In this document: piece by piece, positions 52,111-61,141 of the stretch
How the letters are laid out: the number at the start of each line of letters is the position of its first letter
Numbering within the stretch: the first letter of the stretch is position 1
DNA from: Rhodopseudomonas palustris
GTDB taxonomy: Bacteria; Pseudomonadota; Alphaproteobacteria; Rhizobiales; Xanthobacteraceae
DNA: 64,000 bases
Assembly (NCBI RefSeq): GCF_007005445.1
Contig: NZ_CP041387.1
Coordinates: 4,479,501-4,543,500, forward strand
Reading direction: 5' to 3'
Program-made: the position numbers and the translations under genes
Notes under the pieces: generated by a model
What the model was told of the DNA's origin: nothing
Database searches by the model: none
The model's input: the letters and a program-made list of their open reading frames with translations, nothing else

Positions 52111-52907
52111 TTCATCGGCACGTAAACGTTGATCACCAGCTTGTCTTCGGCTGTCTTCAGCGGGTCGGTGACGTACTCCTCGATGAAGGTGTCCTTGGCT
52201 TCCAGCTTCTTGTCGTCGAGGAAGTTGGTGATCGCCTCGTAGGTGTTGTCCATGTTGTCGTAGGAGCCGCGGTGGACGAATTTCAGCGCCTTGCCGTCGG
52301 GCGATTTGCCGATGCTCATCGACTTGGCGAGGTTCTTCGGCTCCTGCGGCACCGGAATTTGGGCCTGGAAGGTGAAGCCGGAATCATCCGTCGAGGTGTA
52401 GACGATCATCGGGTTGCCGTTCGGCGCGATGCCCTGCTTGTCGAGCAGCGCGGTCAGCGCCTTGAACGCATCCATCAGGCTGTCGAAGGCGTTGTCCCAG
52501 TTCGCCTTGCCCTTCAGGATCACCACCGTCTTCGGCTCCAGCGTGCTCTCTTCTCCGAACGGATCGGCGGTCTGCACCGGCGCCGGAGCGACCGGCGCCG
52601 CCGGGGTCTGGGTCGCTGACGGAGCCGGGGGCGTGGCGGGAGCAGGCGACGCAGCCGGCGTTTCGCTTGCGGCCGGGGGCGTGGCTGGGGCAGCGGTGGC
52701 AGGCGTCGGCGCGGCCTGAGCCGGGGCCGGGGCCGGCTGTGCCGGTGGTGTCTGAGCCTGCGCCGGTGCTGCGGCCAGCGGCTTGTCCTTGGCGTCCTTG
52801 CTGGCGTCTGGGGCGGTCTGGGCGGATGCACCGGCGATGCCGAGCGTCAGCACCAGCGCCGGCACCAGCCCGACACGCATAAGACCAAACAGGCAGGGGC
52901 GTTCCAT
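52107..52907 (-). CDS. Secreted GyrI-like domain protein with a Pro/Ala-rich linker
   Basis: 266 residues from the ATG giving MERPCLFGLMRVGLVPALVL, preceded by GGGAGAGA. The signal peptide ends near ASA-QT. A Pro/Ala linker (about 35-120) is followed by a C-terminal GyrI/SOUL-like domain (about 125-266: VVILKGKANWDNAFDSLMDAF, FVHRGSYDNMDNTYEAITNFL, FIEEYVTDP). Such domains bind small hydrophobic ligands. An exported version suggests an envelope role. Coupled to the SIMPL gene. Confidence 0.82.
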   Translation of the reverse strand: MERPCLFGLMRVGLVPALVLTLGIAGASAQTAPDASKDAKDKPLAAAPAQAQTPPAQPAPAPAQAAPTPATAAPATPPAASETPAASPAPATPPAPSATQTPAAPVAPAPVQTADPFGEESTLEPKTVVILKGKANWDNAFDSLMDAFKALTALLDKQGIAPNGNPMIVYTSTDDSGFTFQAQIPVPQEPKNLAKSMSIGKSPDGKALKFVHRGSYDNMDNTYEAITNFLDDKKLEAKDTFIEEYVTDPLKTAEDKLVINVYVPMK

Positions 52908-53143
52908 TCCATCTCTCCCAAGGCCAGCGCGAACCTCGCCCGACCTTCCCGCGTGGCGCAGCATCGGACTTCGCGCGAGTCACCGAGTCGAGCGGCCTCT
53001 CATAACATCCGATCCGGGATTTCGTCCCGTCCCGGCGAGCCATGCGATGGCGGTGTGGCTTCCCTGTGGCCGTGCGCCGGCGTGGGCGGCAGACTGGCCA
53101 AACCGAGCGGGGTTCGCCATATAGGCGCGGCGAGGACGAGAGC

Positions 53144-54025
53144 ATGAGCGCGCTGGACAACCGCCTGTTCGCCAAGATGAACGGCATCGGCAACGAGATC
53201 GTGGTGGTCGATTTGCGCGACCAGCCGGCGCCGGTGACGCCGGCCGATGCGCGGGCGGTGGCGGCGCACGTGCCCTACGACCAACTGATGCTGCTGCAGC
53301 CGGCCCGGCTGCCCGGCACCGAAGCCTTCGTCCGGATCTACAACAATGACGGTTCCGAATCCGGCGCCTGCGGCAACGGCATGCGCTGCGTCGCGCGCCA
53401 GATGTTCGCCGGCAGCGACCAGAACGGCCTGACGTTCGAGACCCGCGCCGGCCTGCTCAATTGCTGGCGCGGCCCGGCCGATGGCTTCTACACCGTCGAT
53501 ATGGGCGAGCCGAAGTTCGGCTGGCAGGATATTCCGCTCGCCGAGGAATTCCGCGACACCCGGATGATCGAATTGCAGATCGGTCCGATCGACGCGCCGG
53601 TGCTGCACACGCCGTCGGTCGTCAGCATGGGCAACCCGCACGCGATCTTCTGGGTCGACGATGTGAACGCCTACGATCTCGGCCGGTTCGGACCATTGCT
53701 CGAGAACCATCCGATCTTCCCGGAGCGCGCCAACATCACGCTCGCCCATATCGTCGATCGTCAGCACATCACGATGCGGACCTGGGAGCGCGGAGCAGGG
53801 CTGACCAAGGCGTGCGGCTCGGCCGCCTGCGCGACCGCGGTCGCGGCGGCGCGGCTGAAGCGCACCGAACGGACGGTCGACATGACGTTGCCGGGCGGCC
53901 GGCTCACCATCGAGTGGCGCGAGAGCGACAACCACGTGCTGATGACCGGCGGCGCCGAATTCGAGTTCGAAGGCCGGTTCGATCCGGCGCTGTTCACCGG
54001 CGCGCTCGACCCGACTGGCGCCTGA
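53144..54025 (+). CDS. dapF: Diaminopimelate epimerase
   Basis: 293 residues. The two catalytic cysteines are Cys76 ([10 protein letters not shown]) and Cys224 (KACGSAACA). It converts LL- to meso-diaminopimelate for lysine and peptidoglycan. The start [17 protein letters not shown] is preferred over a 34-codon upstream extension. Its stop overlaps the mtaB start by one base (TGATG). Confidence 0.97.
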   Translation: MSALDNRLFAKMNGIGNEIVVVDLRDQPAPVTPADARAVAAHVPYDQLMLLQPARLPGTEAFVRIYNNDGSESGACGNGMRCVARQMFAGSDQNGLTFETRAGLLNCWRGPADGFYTVDMGEPKFGWQDIPLAEEFRDTRMIELQIGPIDAPVLHTPSVVSMGNPHAIFWVDDVNAYDLGRFGPLLENHPIFPERANITLAHIVDRQHITMRTWERGAGLTKACGSAACATAVAAARLKRTERTVDMTLPGGRLTIEWRESDNHVLMTGGAEFEFEGRFDPALFTGALDPTGA

Positions 54026-55296
54026 TGGCCGTCGAGGTCGTCACCTTCGGCTGCCGCCTCAACGCGTTCGAGTCCGAGCTGATCCGGCGCGAGGCGGAAG
54101 GCGCCGGCCTCGCTGACACCATCGTGGTCAACAGTTGCGCGGTAACCAACGAGGCGGTGGCCCAGGCGCGGCAGCAGATCCGCAAGCTGAAACGCGCGCG
54201 CCCCGAGGCCCTGATCATCGTCACCGGCTGCGCGGCCCAGACCGAGCCGGCGACGTTCGCGGCGATGCAAGAGGTCGACCGCGTCATCGGTAACGACGAC
54301 AAGACCCGCAGCCACGCCTGGCACGCCGCCAAGGGCGCGCTCGACGCAGGCCCGAGCTTCGGGCTCGACAGCGAACAGAAGATCGCGGTCGCCGACATCA
54401 TGGCGGTGCGCGAAATGGCGCCGCATCTGCTGGACGGCTACCAGAGCGGCCTGCCGCGGGTGTTCGTGCAGGTGCAGAACGGCTGCGACCATCGCTGCAC
54501 GTTCTGCATCATCCCGTACGGCCGCGGGAATTCCCGCTCGGTACCGGTCGGCGCAGTGGTCGAGCAGGTGCGGCGATTGGCCGAGCGCGGCCACGCCGAG
54601 ATCGTGCTGACCGGGGTCGACCTCACCAGCTACGGCGCCGACCTGCCGGGCACGCCGAAGCTCGGCACCCTGGTTAAGAAAGTGTTACGGCATGTGCCGG
54701 AGCTGCAGCGGCTGCGGATCTCGTCGATCGATCAGGTCGAGGCCGATCGCGACCTGATCGATGCGATCGCCACCGAGCCGCGGCTGATGCCGCATCTGCA
54801 CCTGTCACTGCAGGCCGGCGACGATCTGATCCTCAAACGGATGAAGCGCCGGCACGCCCGCGCCGATGCGATTGCGTTCTGCGCCGAGACACGGCGACTG
54901 CGGCCGGACATCGCGCTCGGCGCCGATCTGATCGCCGGCTTCCCGACCGAGACCGACGAGATGTTTCAGCGCTCGCTCGACCTCGTCGAGGAGTGCGGCC
55001 TGACGTTTCTGCATGTGTTTCCGTATTCGCCGCGGCCCGGCACGCCGGCGGCGCGGATGCCGCAGCTCGATGGCCGCGTGATCCGCGCCCGCGCCGCCCG
55101 GCTGCGCGCAGCCGGCGATGCAGCGCTGCAGCGGCGGCTGGATGCGGAGACCGGCGCCTCCCGCGCGGTGCTGATCGAGAGCCCGACGCAGGGCCGCACC
55201 GAACACTTCCTCCCGGTCGCGATTTCAGGCGCGACGCCGGGCGACGTGCAGAGCTTGCGGATCACCGGACACGACGGCACGCGGCTGACCGTATAG
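54025..55296 (+). CDS. mtaB: tRNA N6-threonylcarbamoyladenosine methylthiotransferase MtaB
   Basis: 423 residues. The N-terminal UPF0004 domain holds cluster cysteines Cys10, Cys38 and Cys69. The radical SAM motif is CDHRCTFC (Cys154, Cys158, Cys161). A TRAM-like C-terminus ends the protein. It adds a methylthio group to t6A37 of tRNAs reading ANN codons; TsaD (57589-58680) makes the t6A substrate. Coupled to dapF. Confidence 0.94.
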   Translation: MAVEVVTFGCRLNAFESELIRREAEGAGLADTIVVNSCAVTNEAVAQARQQIRKLKRARPEALIIVTGCAAQTEPATFAAMQEVDRVIGNDDKTRSHAWHAAKGALDAGPSFGLDSEQKIAVADIMAVREMAPHLLDGYQSGLPRVFVQVQNGCDHRCTFCIIPYGRGNSRSVPVGAVVEQVRRLAERGHAEIVLTGVDLTSYGADLPGTPKLGTLVKKVLRHVPELQRLRISSIDQVEADRDLIDAIATEPRLMPHLHLSLQAGDDLILKRMKRRHARADAIAFCAETRRLRPDIALGADLIAGFPTETDEMFQRSLDLVEECGLTFLHVFPYSPRPGTPAARMPQLDGRVIRARAARLRAAGDAALQRRLDAETGASRAVLIESPTQGRTEHFLPVAISGATPGDVQSLRITGHDGTRLTV

Positions 55297-55305
55297 CGAC
55301 GCCAA

Positions 55306-55968
55306 TTACTTCAGCGTCCAAACCCCGGTGTGTTTGATTTCGGAATCTTCCAGTTCGCGCGTCACCGGCACGCCATAAGTCGCGAGCTGCACGAGCTGGT
55401 CCTTCGGCAGATAGTAACGGCCGGGATCGCCGATCAGCACCCGCGCGCCTAGCGCCACCCGGCTTTTCAGAAACGCAAACGCAAGCCCGGCGATGTCCTG
55501 CTGATAGAAGATATCGCCGGCGAGCACGGCCTGCGCCGGCAGCGGATGCGGCCCGGCGAGCAGATCATGGTCGCAGACCTCGATCGCGACGCCATTGGCC
55601 GCGGCATTGACCAGGATCGCCTCGCGGGCAAAACCATCGATATCGAACGCGGTGACCTTGCGCGCGCCGGCCTTCATCGCCGCGATCGCCACCAGCCCCG
55701 AGCCGGAGGCGAGATCAATCACGTCCTTGCCGGCGACGTCCTGCGGATGATCCAGCACGTAGCGCGCCAGCGCCTGTCCGCCTGCCCAGGCGAACGCCCA
55801 GAACGGCGGCGGCAACCCGGCTTCGCCGAGCTCTTCTTCGGTCTTGCTCCACAGCGGCAGCGCCTCGTCGGCGACATGCAGCATCACCTCCGGCACCAGC
55901 GGCACGGCGCGGAGCCGCGTGTTGGCATGGATGAAGGCGACGGGATCGGTAATGGCGGAGGTGCTCAT
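55306..55968 (-). CDS. Probable ETF-beta lysine methyltransferase (METTL20-like)
   Basis: 220 residues. Class I SAM-dependent fold with VIDLASGSGLVAIAAMKAGARKV, TAFDIDGFA and the catalytic-loop AGDIFYQQD. The N-terminal FIHANTRLRAVPLVPEVMLHVADEALPLW and PPPFWAFAWAGGQALARYVLDHP fit the METTL20 group; alphaproteobacterial members methylate electron-transfer flavoprotein beta subunit. An alternative is another protein lysine methyltransferase of the same group. Convergent with mtaB, nine bases apart. Confidence 0.8.
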   Translation of the reverse strand: MSTSAITDPVAFIHANTRLRAVPLVPEVMLHVADEALPLWSKTEEELGEAGLPPPFWAFAWAGGQALARYVLDHPQDVAGKDVIDLASGSGLVAIAAMKAGARKVTAFDIDGFAREAILVNAAANGVAIEVCDHDLLAGPHPLPAQAVLAGDIFYQQDIAGLAFAFLKSRVALGARVLIGDPGRYYLPKDQLVQLATYGVPVTRELEDSEIKHTGVWTLK

Positions 55969-56011
55969 CGCGCGGTGATGGGCGAGCGGTGGACAGATGT
56001 AAAGCGATCAC

Positions 56012-56126
56012 CATCCTCATCCTTCGAGACACAGCCAAATGGCCGCTCCTCAGGATGAGGTGCCTAGGCTCCAGGCAAGGCCCTCATGGTGAGGACCCCG
56101 GCGGAGCCGGGCGTCTCGAACCATGA
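56012..56126. repeat. Repeat family D, GATGAGG/CTTCGAGAC element
   Basis: CATCCTCATCCTTCGAGAC at one end and CGTCTCGAACCATGATC at the other, with CCTCAGGATGAGG and CCTCATGGTGAGGA hairpins inside. Related sequence occurs after leuB at about 32168-32240. Non-coding. Confidence 0.65.
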
Positions 56127-56146
56127 TCTGTCCTGCTGTCCGTCCC

Positions 56147-56560
56147 CTAAAGCCCGCCCATCTTGCAGACCAGTTTCCATTCCTCGGCCGTCACCGGCTG
56201 CACCGAAAGCCGCGAGTACTTCAGCAGCGCCATCTCGGCAAGGCGGGGTTCGGCCTTGACGGCGGCGAGCGTCACCGGGGTTTTCAGCGGCTTGTCGGCC
56301 TTGATGTCGACGCAGACGAACTTGCCGCTGGCATCGGTCGGATCCGGATAGGCCTCGCGGATGATCTCGGCGATGCCGACGATCTCCTTGCCCTCGTTGG
56401 AGTGATAGTAGAACGCGCGGTCGCCGCGCCGCATCGCCACCATATGGAGCTTGGCGGAGTGATTGCGCACGCCGGTCCAGGCTTCGCCGGCGGCGCCCTT
56501 GGCGACCTGCTGATCCCACGACCACACCGACGGTTCGGATTTCACCAGCCAGTACGCCAC
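56147..56560 (-). CDS. EVE-domain protein
   Basis: 137 residues with a GTG start two bases after the gpsA stop. VAYWLVKSEPSVWSWDQQVAKG, WTGVRNHSAKLHMVAMRRGDRAFYYHSNEGKEIVGIAEI and LAEMALLKYSRLSVQPVTAEEW are hallmarks of EVE domains, which bind modified bases in RNA or DNA. The upstream open frame belongs to antisense of gpsA. Second gene of a gpsA-EVE operon. Confidence 0.92.
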   Translation of the reverse strand: MAYWLVKSEPSVWSWDQQVAKGAAGEAWTGVRNHSAKLHMVAMRRGDRAFYYHSNEGKEIVGIAEIIREAYPDPTDASGKFVCVDIKADKPLKTPVTLAAVKAEPRLAEMALLKYSRLSVQPVTAEEWKLVCKMGGL

Positions 56561-56562
56561 GT

Positions 56563-57552
56563 CTATTCCTCCGCCTTGAGAGGCCGCGTCAGCAGCCCTT
56601 CGATCGCGGCATCGACGCTGAGCTTGCCGCTGAGCACCGCCGCCACCGCGGTCGAGATCGGCATGTCGATGTCCTTGGCCTGCGCCATCTCCAGCAGCAC
56701 CGGCGCGGTGTAGTAGCCTTCGGCGAGCTTGCCATGCGCGGCGGTCTCGATCTGCTCGCCGCGGCCGAGCGCCATGCCGAATGAGAAATTGCGCGACTGC
56801 GGCGTCGAGCAGCACATCGTCAGATCGCCGAGTCCCGACAGGCCATGCATGGTTTCGATTCGCGCCCCATAGGCCTTGCCGAATCGCACCAGTTCGACGA
56901 AGCCGCGCGTCGTCATCGCCGCCAGCGCGGACGCGCCAAGCTGGCGGCCCTCGACGATGCCGGCGGCGATCGCCAGCACATTCTTGGTAGCGCCGCCGAG
57001 TTCGACGCCGCGCACGTCGGTCGAATGATAAGGACGGAAGCTGCCGGAATTCATCGCCTGCGCCAGCGCCTGCGCGCAGGCCGCATCGGTGGCGGCGATC
57101 GTCACCGCGGTCGGCAGGCCGCGCGCAACGTCCGCCGCAAAGCTCGGCCCCGACAGGATCGCCGGGATCGCGGCCGGGGCCGCTTCGGCGATGATCTCGG
57201 TCATGAACCGGTGGGTGCCGTGCTCGATGCCCTTGGCGCAGGCGACCAGCGGCGTCTTCGGCGCGATCAGCGGCTGCAGCGAGGTCACGACTTGACGCAG
57301 CACCTGTGCCGGCACCACCAGCAACAGCGCGTCGGCGCGCGCCGCCTCGGCGAGGTCGCGCGTCACCTGGATCGACGGCTCCAGCCGCACGCCGGGCAGA
57401 AACCGGCTCTCGCGCGCCGCGATCAGATGCTCGGCATTGCCGGCATCATGCTCCCACAGCATCACGTTTCGGCCCGCGCGGGCGGCTGTCTGCGCCAGCG
57501 CGGTGCCCCAGGCGCCGCCGCCGAGCACCGCAATCGATTTCAACGAACTCAT
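56563..57552 (-). CDS. gpsA: Glycerol-3-phosphate dehydrogenase [NAD(P)+]
   Basis: 329 residues. NAD motif [15 protein letters not shown], then [21 protein letters not shown] and [19 protein letters not shown] around the catalytic lysine. It reduces dihydroxyacetone phosphate to make glycerol-3-phosphate for phospholipids. The start [13 protein letters not shown] is preferred over an ATG five codons earlier. It lies between tsaD and the EVE gene on the same strand. Confidence 0.96.
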   Translation of the reverse strand: MSSLKSIAVLGGGAWGTALAQTAARAGRNVMLWEHDAGNAEHLIAARESRFLPGVRLEPSIQVTRDLAEAARADALLLVVPAQVLRQVVTSLQPLIAPKTPLVACAKGIEHGTHRFMTEIIAEAAPAAIPAILSGPSFAADVARGLPTAVTIAATDAACAQALAQAMNSGSFRPYHSTDVRGVELGGATKNVLAIAAGIVEGRQLGASALAAMTTRGFVELVRFGKAYGARIETMHGLSGLGDLTMCCSTPQSRNFSFGMALGRGEQIETAAHGKLAEGYYTAPVLLEMAQAKDIDMPISTAVAAVLSGKLSVDAAIEGLLTRPLKAEE

Positions 57553-57588
57553 CGCAACATCATCCAAGCGACCGACTTGAGCCCGGCC

Positions 57589-58680
57589 TTAGAAGCCGGC
57601 GCGCGTGTTGGCAAATTTGGCCGGCGCGGTGGCGCCAGCGTCGAGCAGCCAGCGCGCGCGCGGCGCGGTATCCATCGGGTCGGTGAGGCCGAGCGCGAGC
57701 CGTTCGGCGCCGGCCCAGGCGATCATCGCGCCGTTGTCGGTGCACAGCGCCGGCGGCGGCACGATCAGCGTGGTCTGCGCTTTCGCGGCGACCTCGCGCA
57801 GCATCCGCCGGATCGCCTGATTGGCGGCGACGCCGCCGGCCGCGACCAACGCCTTCGGCGGGCCGAACCGCTCCTTGAACAGCCGCAAGCCGGCGCCTAG
57901 CCGGTCGGCCACCGAGTCCAGCACCGCGGCCTGAAAGCCGGCGCACAGATCGGCGATGTCCTGCGGATCGAGCGGCGTCAGCTTGCCGGCCTCGTTGCGC
58001 ACCGCGGTCTTCAGACCGGACAGCGAGAAGTTGGCGTCCTGCCGCCCCAGCATCGGGCGGGGGAACGCGAACCGGTTGGGATCGCCGGCTTCGGCCGCAC
58101 GTTCGACCTGCGGGCCGCCGGGGTATGGCAGGCCGAGCATCTTGGCGATCTTGTCGAACGCCTCGCCGACCGCGTCGTCGACCGTGGTCCCCAGCCGGAC
58201 GTAGTTACCGACACCGAGCACCGCGACGATCTGGGTGTGGCCGCCGGAGGCGAGGAACAGGCAATATGGAAACTCGACCGCATCGGTCAGCCGCGGCGTC
58301 AGCGCATGGGCTTCGAGGTGATTGACTGCGATCAGCGGGGTGCCGTGCACCAGCGCGATCGCCTTGGCGGTGGTCAGCCCGACGATGACGCCGCCGATCA
58401 GTCCCGGCCCCGCGGCCGCGGCGACGCCGGACAGCCCGGCGAACGCCACGCCGGCTTCGTTCATCGCCGCCGCAATGATGCCATCCAGCACATCGACATG
58501 GGCGCGCGCGGCGATCTCCGGTACGACGCCCCCAAACGGCGCATGTTCGTCGGTCTGGGAGCGCACAATATTGGAGAGAAGCCTGCCGCTGCCGTCGGCA
58601 CGGCGCTCGACCACGGCGGCTGCGGTTTCATCGCAGGTGGTCTCGATCCCCAGCACCAGCAAGGCTTGTTCACTAGTCAA
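57589..58680 (-). CDS. tsaD: tRNA threonylcarbamoyladenosine biosynthesis protein TsaD
   Basis: 363 residues from a TTG start ([19 protein letters not shown]) with AAGGG six bases upstream. The frame is open 40 codons further, with weaker context. Metal-binding histidines lie in NHLEAHAL; the ASKHA-fold motifs [29 protein letters not shown] and [12 protein letters not shown] are present. It transfers threonylcarbamoyl to A37 of ANN-decoding tRNAs. Divergent from hemD. Confidence 0.95.
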   Translation of the reverse strand: MTSEQALLVLGIETTCDETAAAVVERRADGSGRLLSNIVRSQTDEHAPFGGVVPEIAARAHVDVLDGIIAAAMNEAGVAFAGLSGVAAAAGPGLIGGVIVGLTTAKAIALVHGTPLIAVNHLEAHALTPRLTDAVEFPYCLFLASGGHTQIVAVLGVGNYVRLGTTVDDAVGEAFDKIAKMLGLPYPGGPQVERAAEAGDPNRFAFPRPMLGRQDANFSLSGLKTAVRNEAGKLTPLDPQDIADLCAGFQAAVLDSVADRLGAGLRLFKERFGPPKALVAAGGVAANQAIRRMLREVAAKAQTTLIVPPPALCTDNGAMIAWAGAERLALGLTDPMDTAPRARWLLDAGATAPAKFANTRAGF

Positions 58681-58919
58681 ATTGAGCCCTTGCGTTTGCG
58701 CCCGAACCGGCGTTCTCCTTGCCTCGCGTAGCATTGCGGGGTCTTGGAATGCAATCATCCCCTTGGCGCCCTGCGGCCCCGGCAGATTGCGTGGGAGCAC
58801 CGATGCGGGGAGCTGGGACGCGGCCGGTTATCACGCAGCCCAGGATCAGCCGGCTCAGGGTCATGCGGCCGGGCTACTTCGGATTCATTTTGATCAATCG
58901 ACAGGCGAGGACGTAACGC

Positions 58920-59666
58920 GTGGCTTTGCTCGTCACCCGCCCGCAACCCGACGGCGACGCGACCGCAAAGGCGCTGCGCGCGAAGGGCTACGACGTGTTG
59001 CTGGCGCCGATGCTGCGGTTCGAGCCGGTGCCGTTCCCCGACGATCCCGACGCACGCTACACCGGGGTGATCGTCACCAGCGCCAACGCGCTGCGTGCAC
59101 TGGAGGACCAGCCGGTGCTGGCGCGTCTTCTGGGGCTGCCGTTGTTCGCGGTCGGCAAGCACACCGCCCGCAAGGCGCAGGACGCCGGTTTCAACGACAT
59201 CATCGTGGCCGATGGCGACGCCGCCCGACTCAGGATCAAGATCGGCGACAGCCTGCGCGGGACAGACAAGCGGGCCGGCGCGTTGCTGTATCTGGCGGGC
59301 GCCGATCTGTCGCGGGATCTCGCCGGCGAATTGCGCGAAGATGGCTTCGAGGTGGTGATGCAGACCGCCTACAGGATGGCGCCGGTGCCGACCCTGCCGG
59401 CGGAGGTGTGCGAGGCCTTCGCGGCCAACCGGATCGAAGCGGTGCTGCACTATTCGCGGCGCAGCGCGCGGGCGTTCATCGACGCGACGCGGACCTCCGG
59501 CATCGAGATCTCGGCGCTGGCGATTGCGCAATGCTGCCTGTCGGAGGCGGTCTCCGAGGTGGTGCGCGAGGCCGGCGCCAACCAGGTGATGGTGGCGCGC
59601 AAGCCGGACGAAAAGGCGCTGCTCGAAGCGCTGGATCGGGCACTCGGCCCGGCCAAAGTGAATTGA
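58920..59666 (+). CDS. hemD: Uroporphyrinogen-III synthase
   Basis: 248 residues from a GTG start with GAGG about ten bases upstream. The HEM4 fold is seen in VTRPQPDGDATAKALRAKGYDVLLAPML, VIVTSANALRAL, LFAVGKHTARKAQDAGF, YLAGADLSRDL and VLHYSRRSARAFID. It closes and inverts ring D in tetrapyrrole synthesis. hemC, its usual upstream neighbour in many bacteria, is not present in the 239 bases before it. Confidence 0.9.
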   Translation: MALLVTRPQPDGDATAKALRAKGYDVLLAPMLRFEPVPFPDDPDARYTGVIVTSANALRALEDQPVLARLLGLPLFAVGKHTARKAQDAGFNDIIVADGDAARLRIKIGDSLRGTDKRAGALLYLAGADLSRDLAGELREDGFEVVMQTAYRMAPVPTLPAEVCEAFAANRIEAVLHYSRRSARAFIDATRTSGIEISALAIAQCCLSEAVSEVVREAGANQVMVARKPDEKALLEALDRALGPAKVN

Positions 59667-59717
59667 TGCGGCGCCGGACCGCCGGCGCCGACAGGTAACG
59701 ACGAGGAAAATCCAAGG

Positions 59718-61133
59718 ATGGTCGAGAACAGGCCCGAACACGAACAGGCTGCGGAACCGGCCGGGCATTCCAAACCCGCGGGCGAGGAGACGAGCGCTGC
59801 GGCTCCCGGGACCGAGGCGGATGCGCCGGCGGAAACGACACCCGACGCCGAGCCGGCACGCGGACCGGAGCAGGCGTTCGATATCGCTGCCGACCAGCGC
59901 GAGCAGGCCGAACAGGCCGCCGGGCTGCCGGAGCCGGAATTCGCCACCACCACCGCCACGGCCGATGCGTCGGCAACTTCTCAAAGCTCAACGCCGCCGC
60001 GGAGCAGCATCGCGTCGCTGATGCTGCCGCCGGTTCTGACGATCGCGATTGCCACCGGCCTCGTCGTCGGCGCCGCCCAGTTGGGCCTGCTGCCGCAGTT
60101 CCTGTCGTCGACCAGCGTCAGCGCTCCGCAGACCGATCCTGCGGCACTCGATGCGCTGAACGCCCGGATCGCCAAGCTCGAAGCCGCTCCCGCGGCTGGC
60201 GGCGCAACGGCCACGACGCCGGGCGACAGCGCAGCGCTGGAAGCGCTGGCGATCCGGATCACCAATCTCGAAGCCCAACCGAAGCCAGCAGCCGGTACAC
60301 CAACCGCGGCGGATCCCGCCGACGCCGGCCCGATCGACGCGCTGGAAAAGACCGTGGCTTCGCTGCGGGACGATCTGACGGCGCTGCGCGGCCAGGCCGA
60401 TCAGCTCGCCGCGACGGTGAAAGACCTGAAGACGCTGCCGGCCAACGGCGCGGGCAGCGACGACACCAAGCCCGGCACGGCCGCCGGTCCCGACAACGCG
60501 GCCGCGCTGGAGCAGACCACCGCGGCACTCGCCGCGATCGATCGGCGGCTCGGCGCCCTGGAGACCGCCGCCAAAGCCGAGGCTGAGAAACCGGCGCCGA
60601 AGCCGGCACCCGCCGAGGACAGCGCGTTGCGCCGCGCGGTCGCCGCCACCTTGCTCGACCTCGCCGTCACCCAGGGCCAACCGTTCCAGCCGTTGCTGAA
60701 GGCCGCCACCCCGCTGGCGCCCGATGCCGCAGCGCTGAAACCGCTCGATCGGTTCGCCGCCACCGGCGTCCCGAGCGCCCACGCGCTCGGCCACGAGCTC
60801 GTCGATCTGCTGCCGAAGCTGCTGCCCGACAAGACCAGCGCGAATGCCAATTTCCTCGACCGGTTCCAGGCCAATGCCGAGCGGCTGGTCAAGATCCAGC
60901 GCTCCGACGCGGTCGAAGGCATCGATCGCACCGCGATCGTCGGCCGTCTGACCGCAGCCGGCAAGCAGGGCGATATCGCCGCGGCGCTGAAGGAGCTGAA
61001 AGCGCTTGCGCCGGGTGACCGGGCTCCTGTTCAATCCTGGATCGACAAGGCCGAGGCGCGCGACCAAGCCCTCGCCGCGTCGCATCAATTCGCCACCGCA
61101 GCGCTCGGGGCGCTGCAAAAACCGTCGCCATAG
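59718..61133 (+). CDS. Alphaproteobacterial Mic60 (mitofilin-like) membrane protein
   Basis: 471 residues. A disordered acidic N-terminus (1-95), one membrane helix (SLMLPPVLTIAIATGLVVGAA, about 99-119), a long coiled-coil region with repeated LEA-type heptads (about 140-290), then a helical mitofilin signature domain (about 305-465). Mic60 homologues bend inner membranes; in phototrophic relatives they shape intracytoplasmic membranes. hemD-mic60-hemY is the conserved alphaproteobacterial arrangement. Confidence 0.9.
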   Translation: MVENRPEHEQAAEPAGHSKPAGEETSAAAPGTEADAPAETTPDAEPARGPEQAFDIAADQREQAEQAAGLPEPEFATTTATADASATSQSSTPPRSSIASLMLPPVLTIAIATGLVVGAAQLGLLPQFLSSTSVSAPQTDPAALDALNARIAKLEAAPAAGGATATTPGDSAALEALAIRITNLEAQPKPAAGTPTAADPADAGPIDALEKTVASLRDDLTALRGQADQLAATVKDLKTLPANGAGSDDTKPGTAAGPDNAAALEQTTAALAAIDRRLGALETAAKAEAEKPAPKPAPAEDSALRRAVAATLLDLAVTQGQPFQPLLKAATPLAPDAAALKPLDRFAATGVPSAHALGHELVDLLPKLLPDKTSANANFLDRFQANAERLVKIQRSDAVEGIDRTAIVGRLTAAGKQGDIAAALKELKALAPGDRAPVQSWIDKAEARDQALAASHQFATAALGALQKPSP

Positions 61134-61141
61134 GTCTGCCC

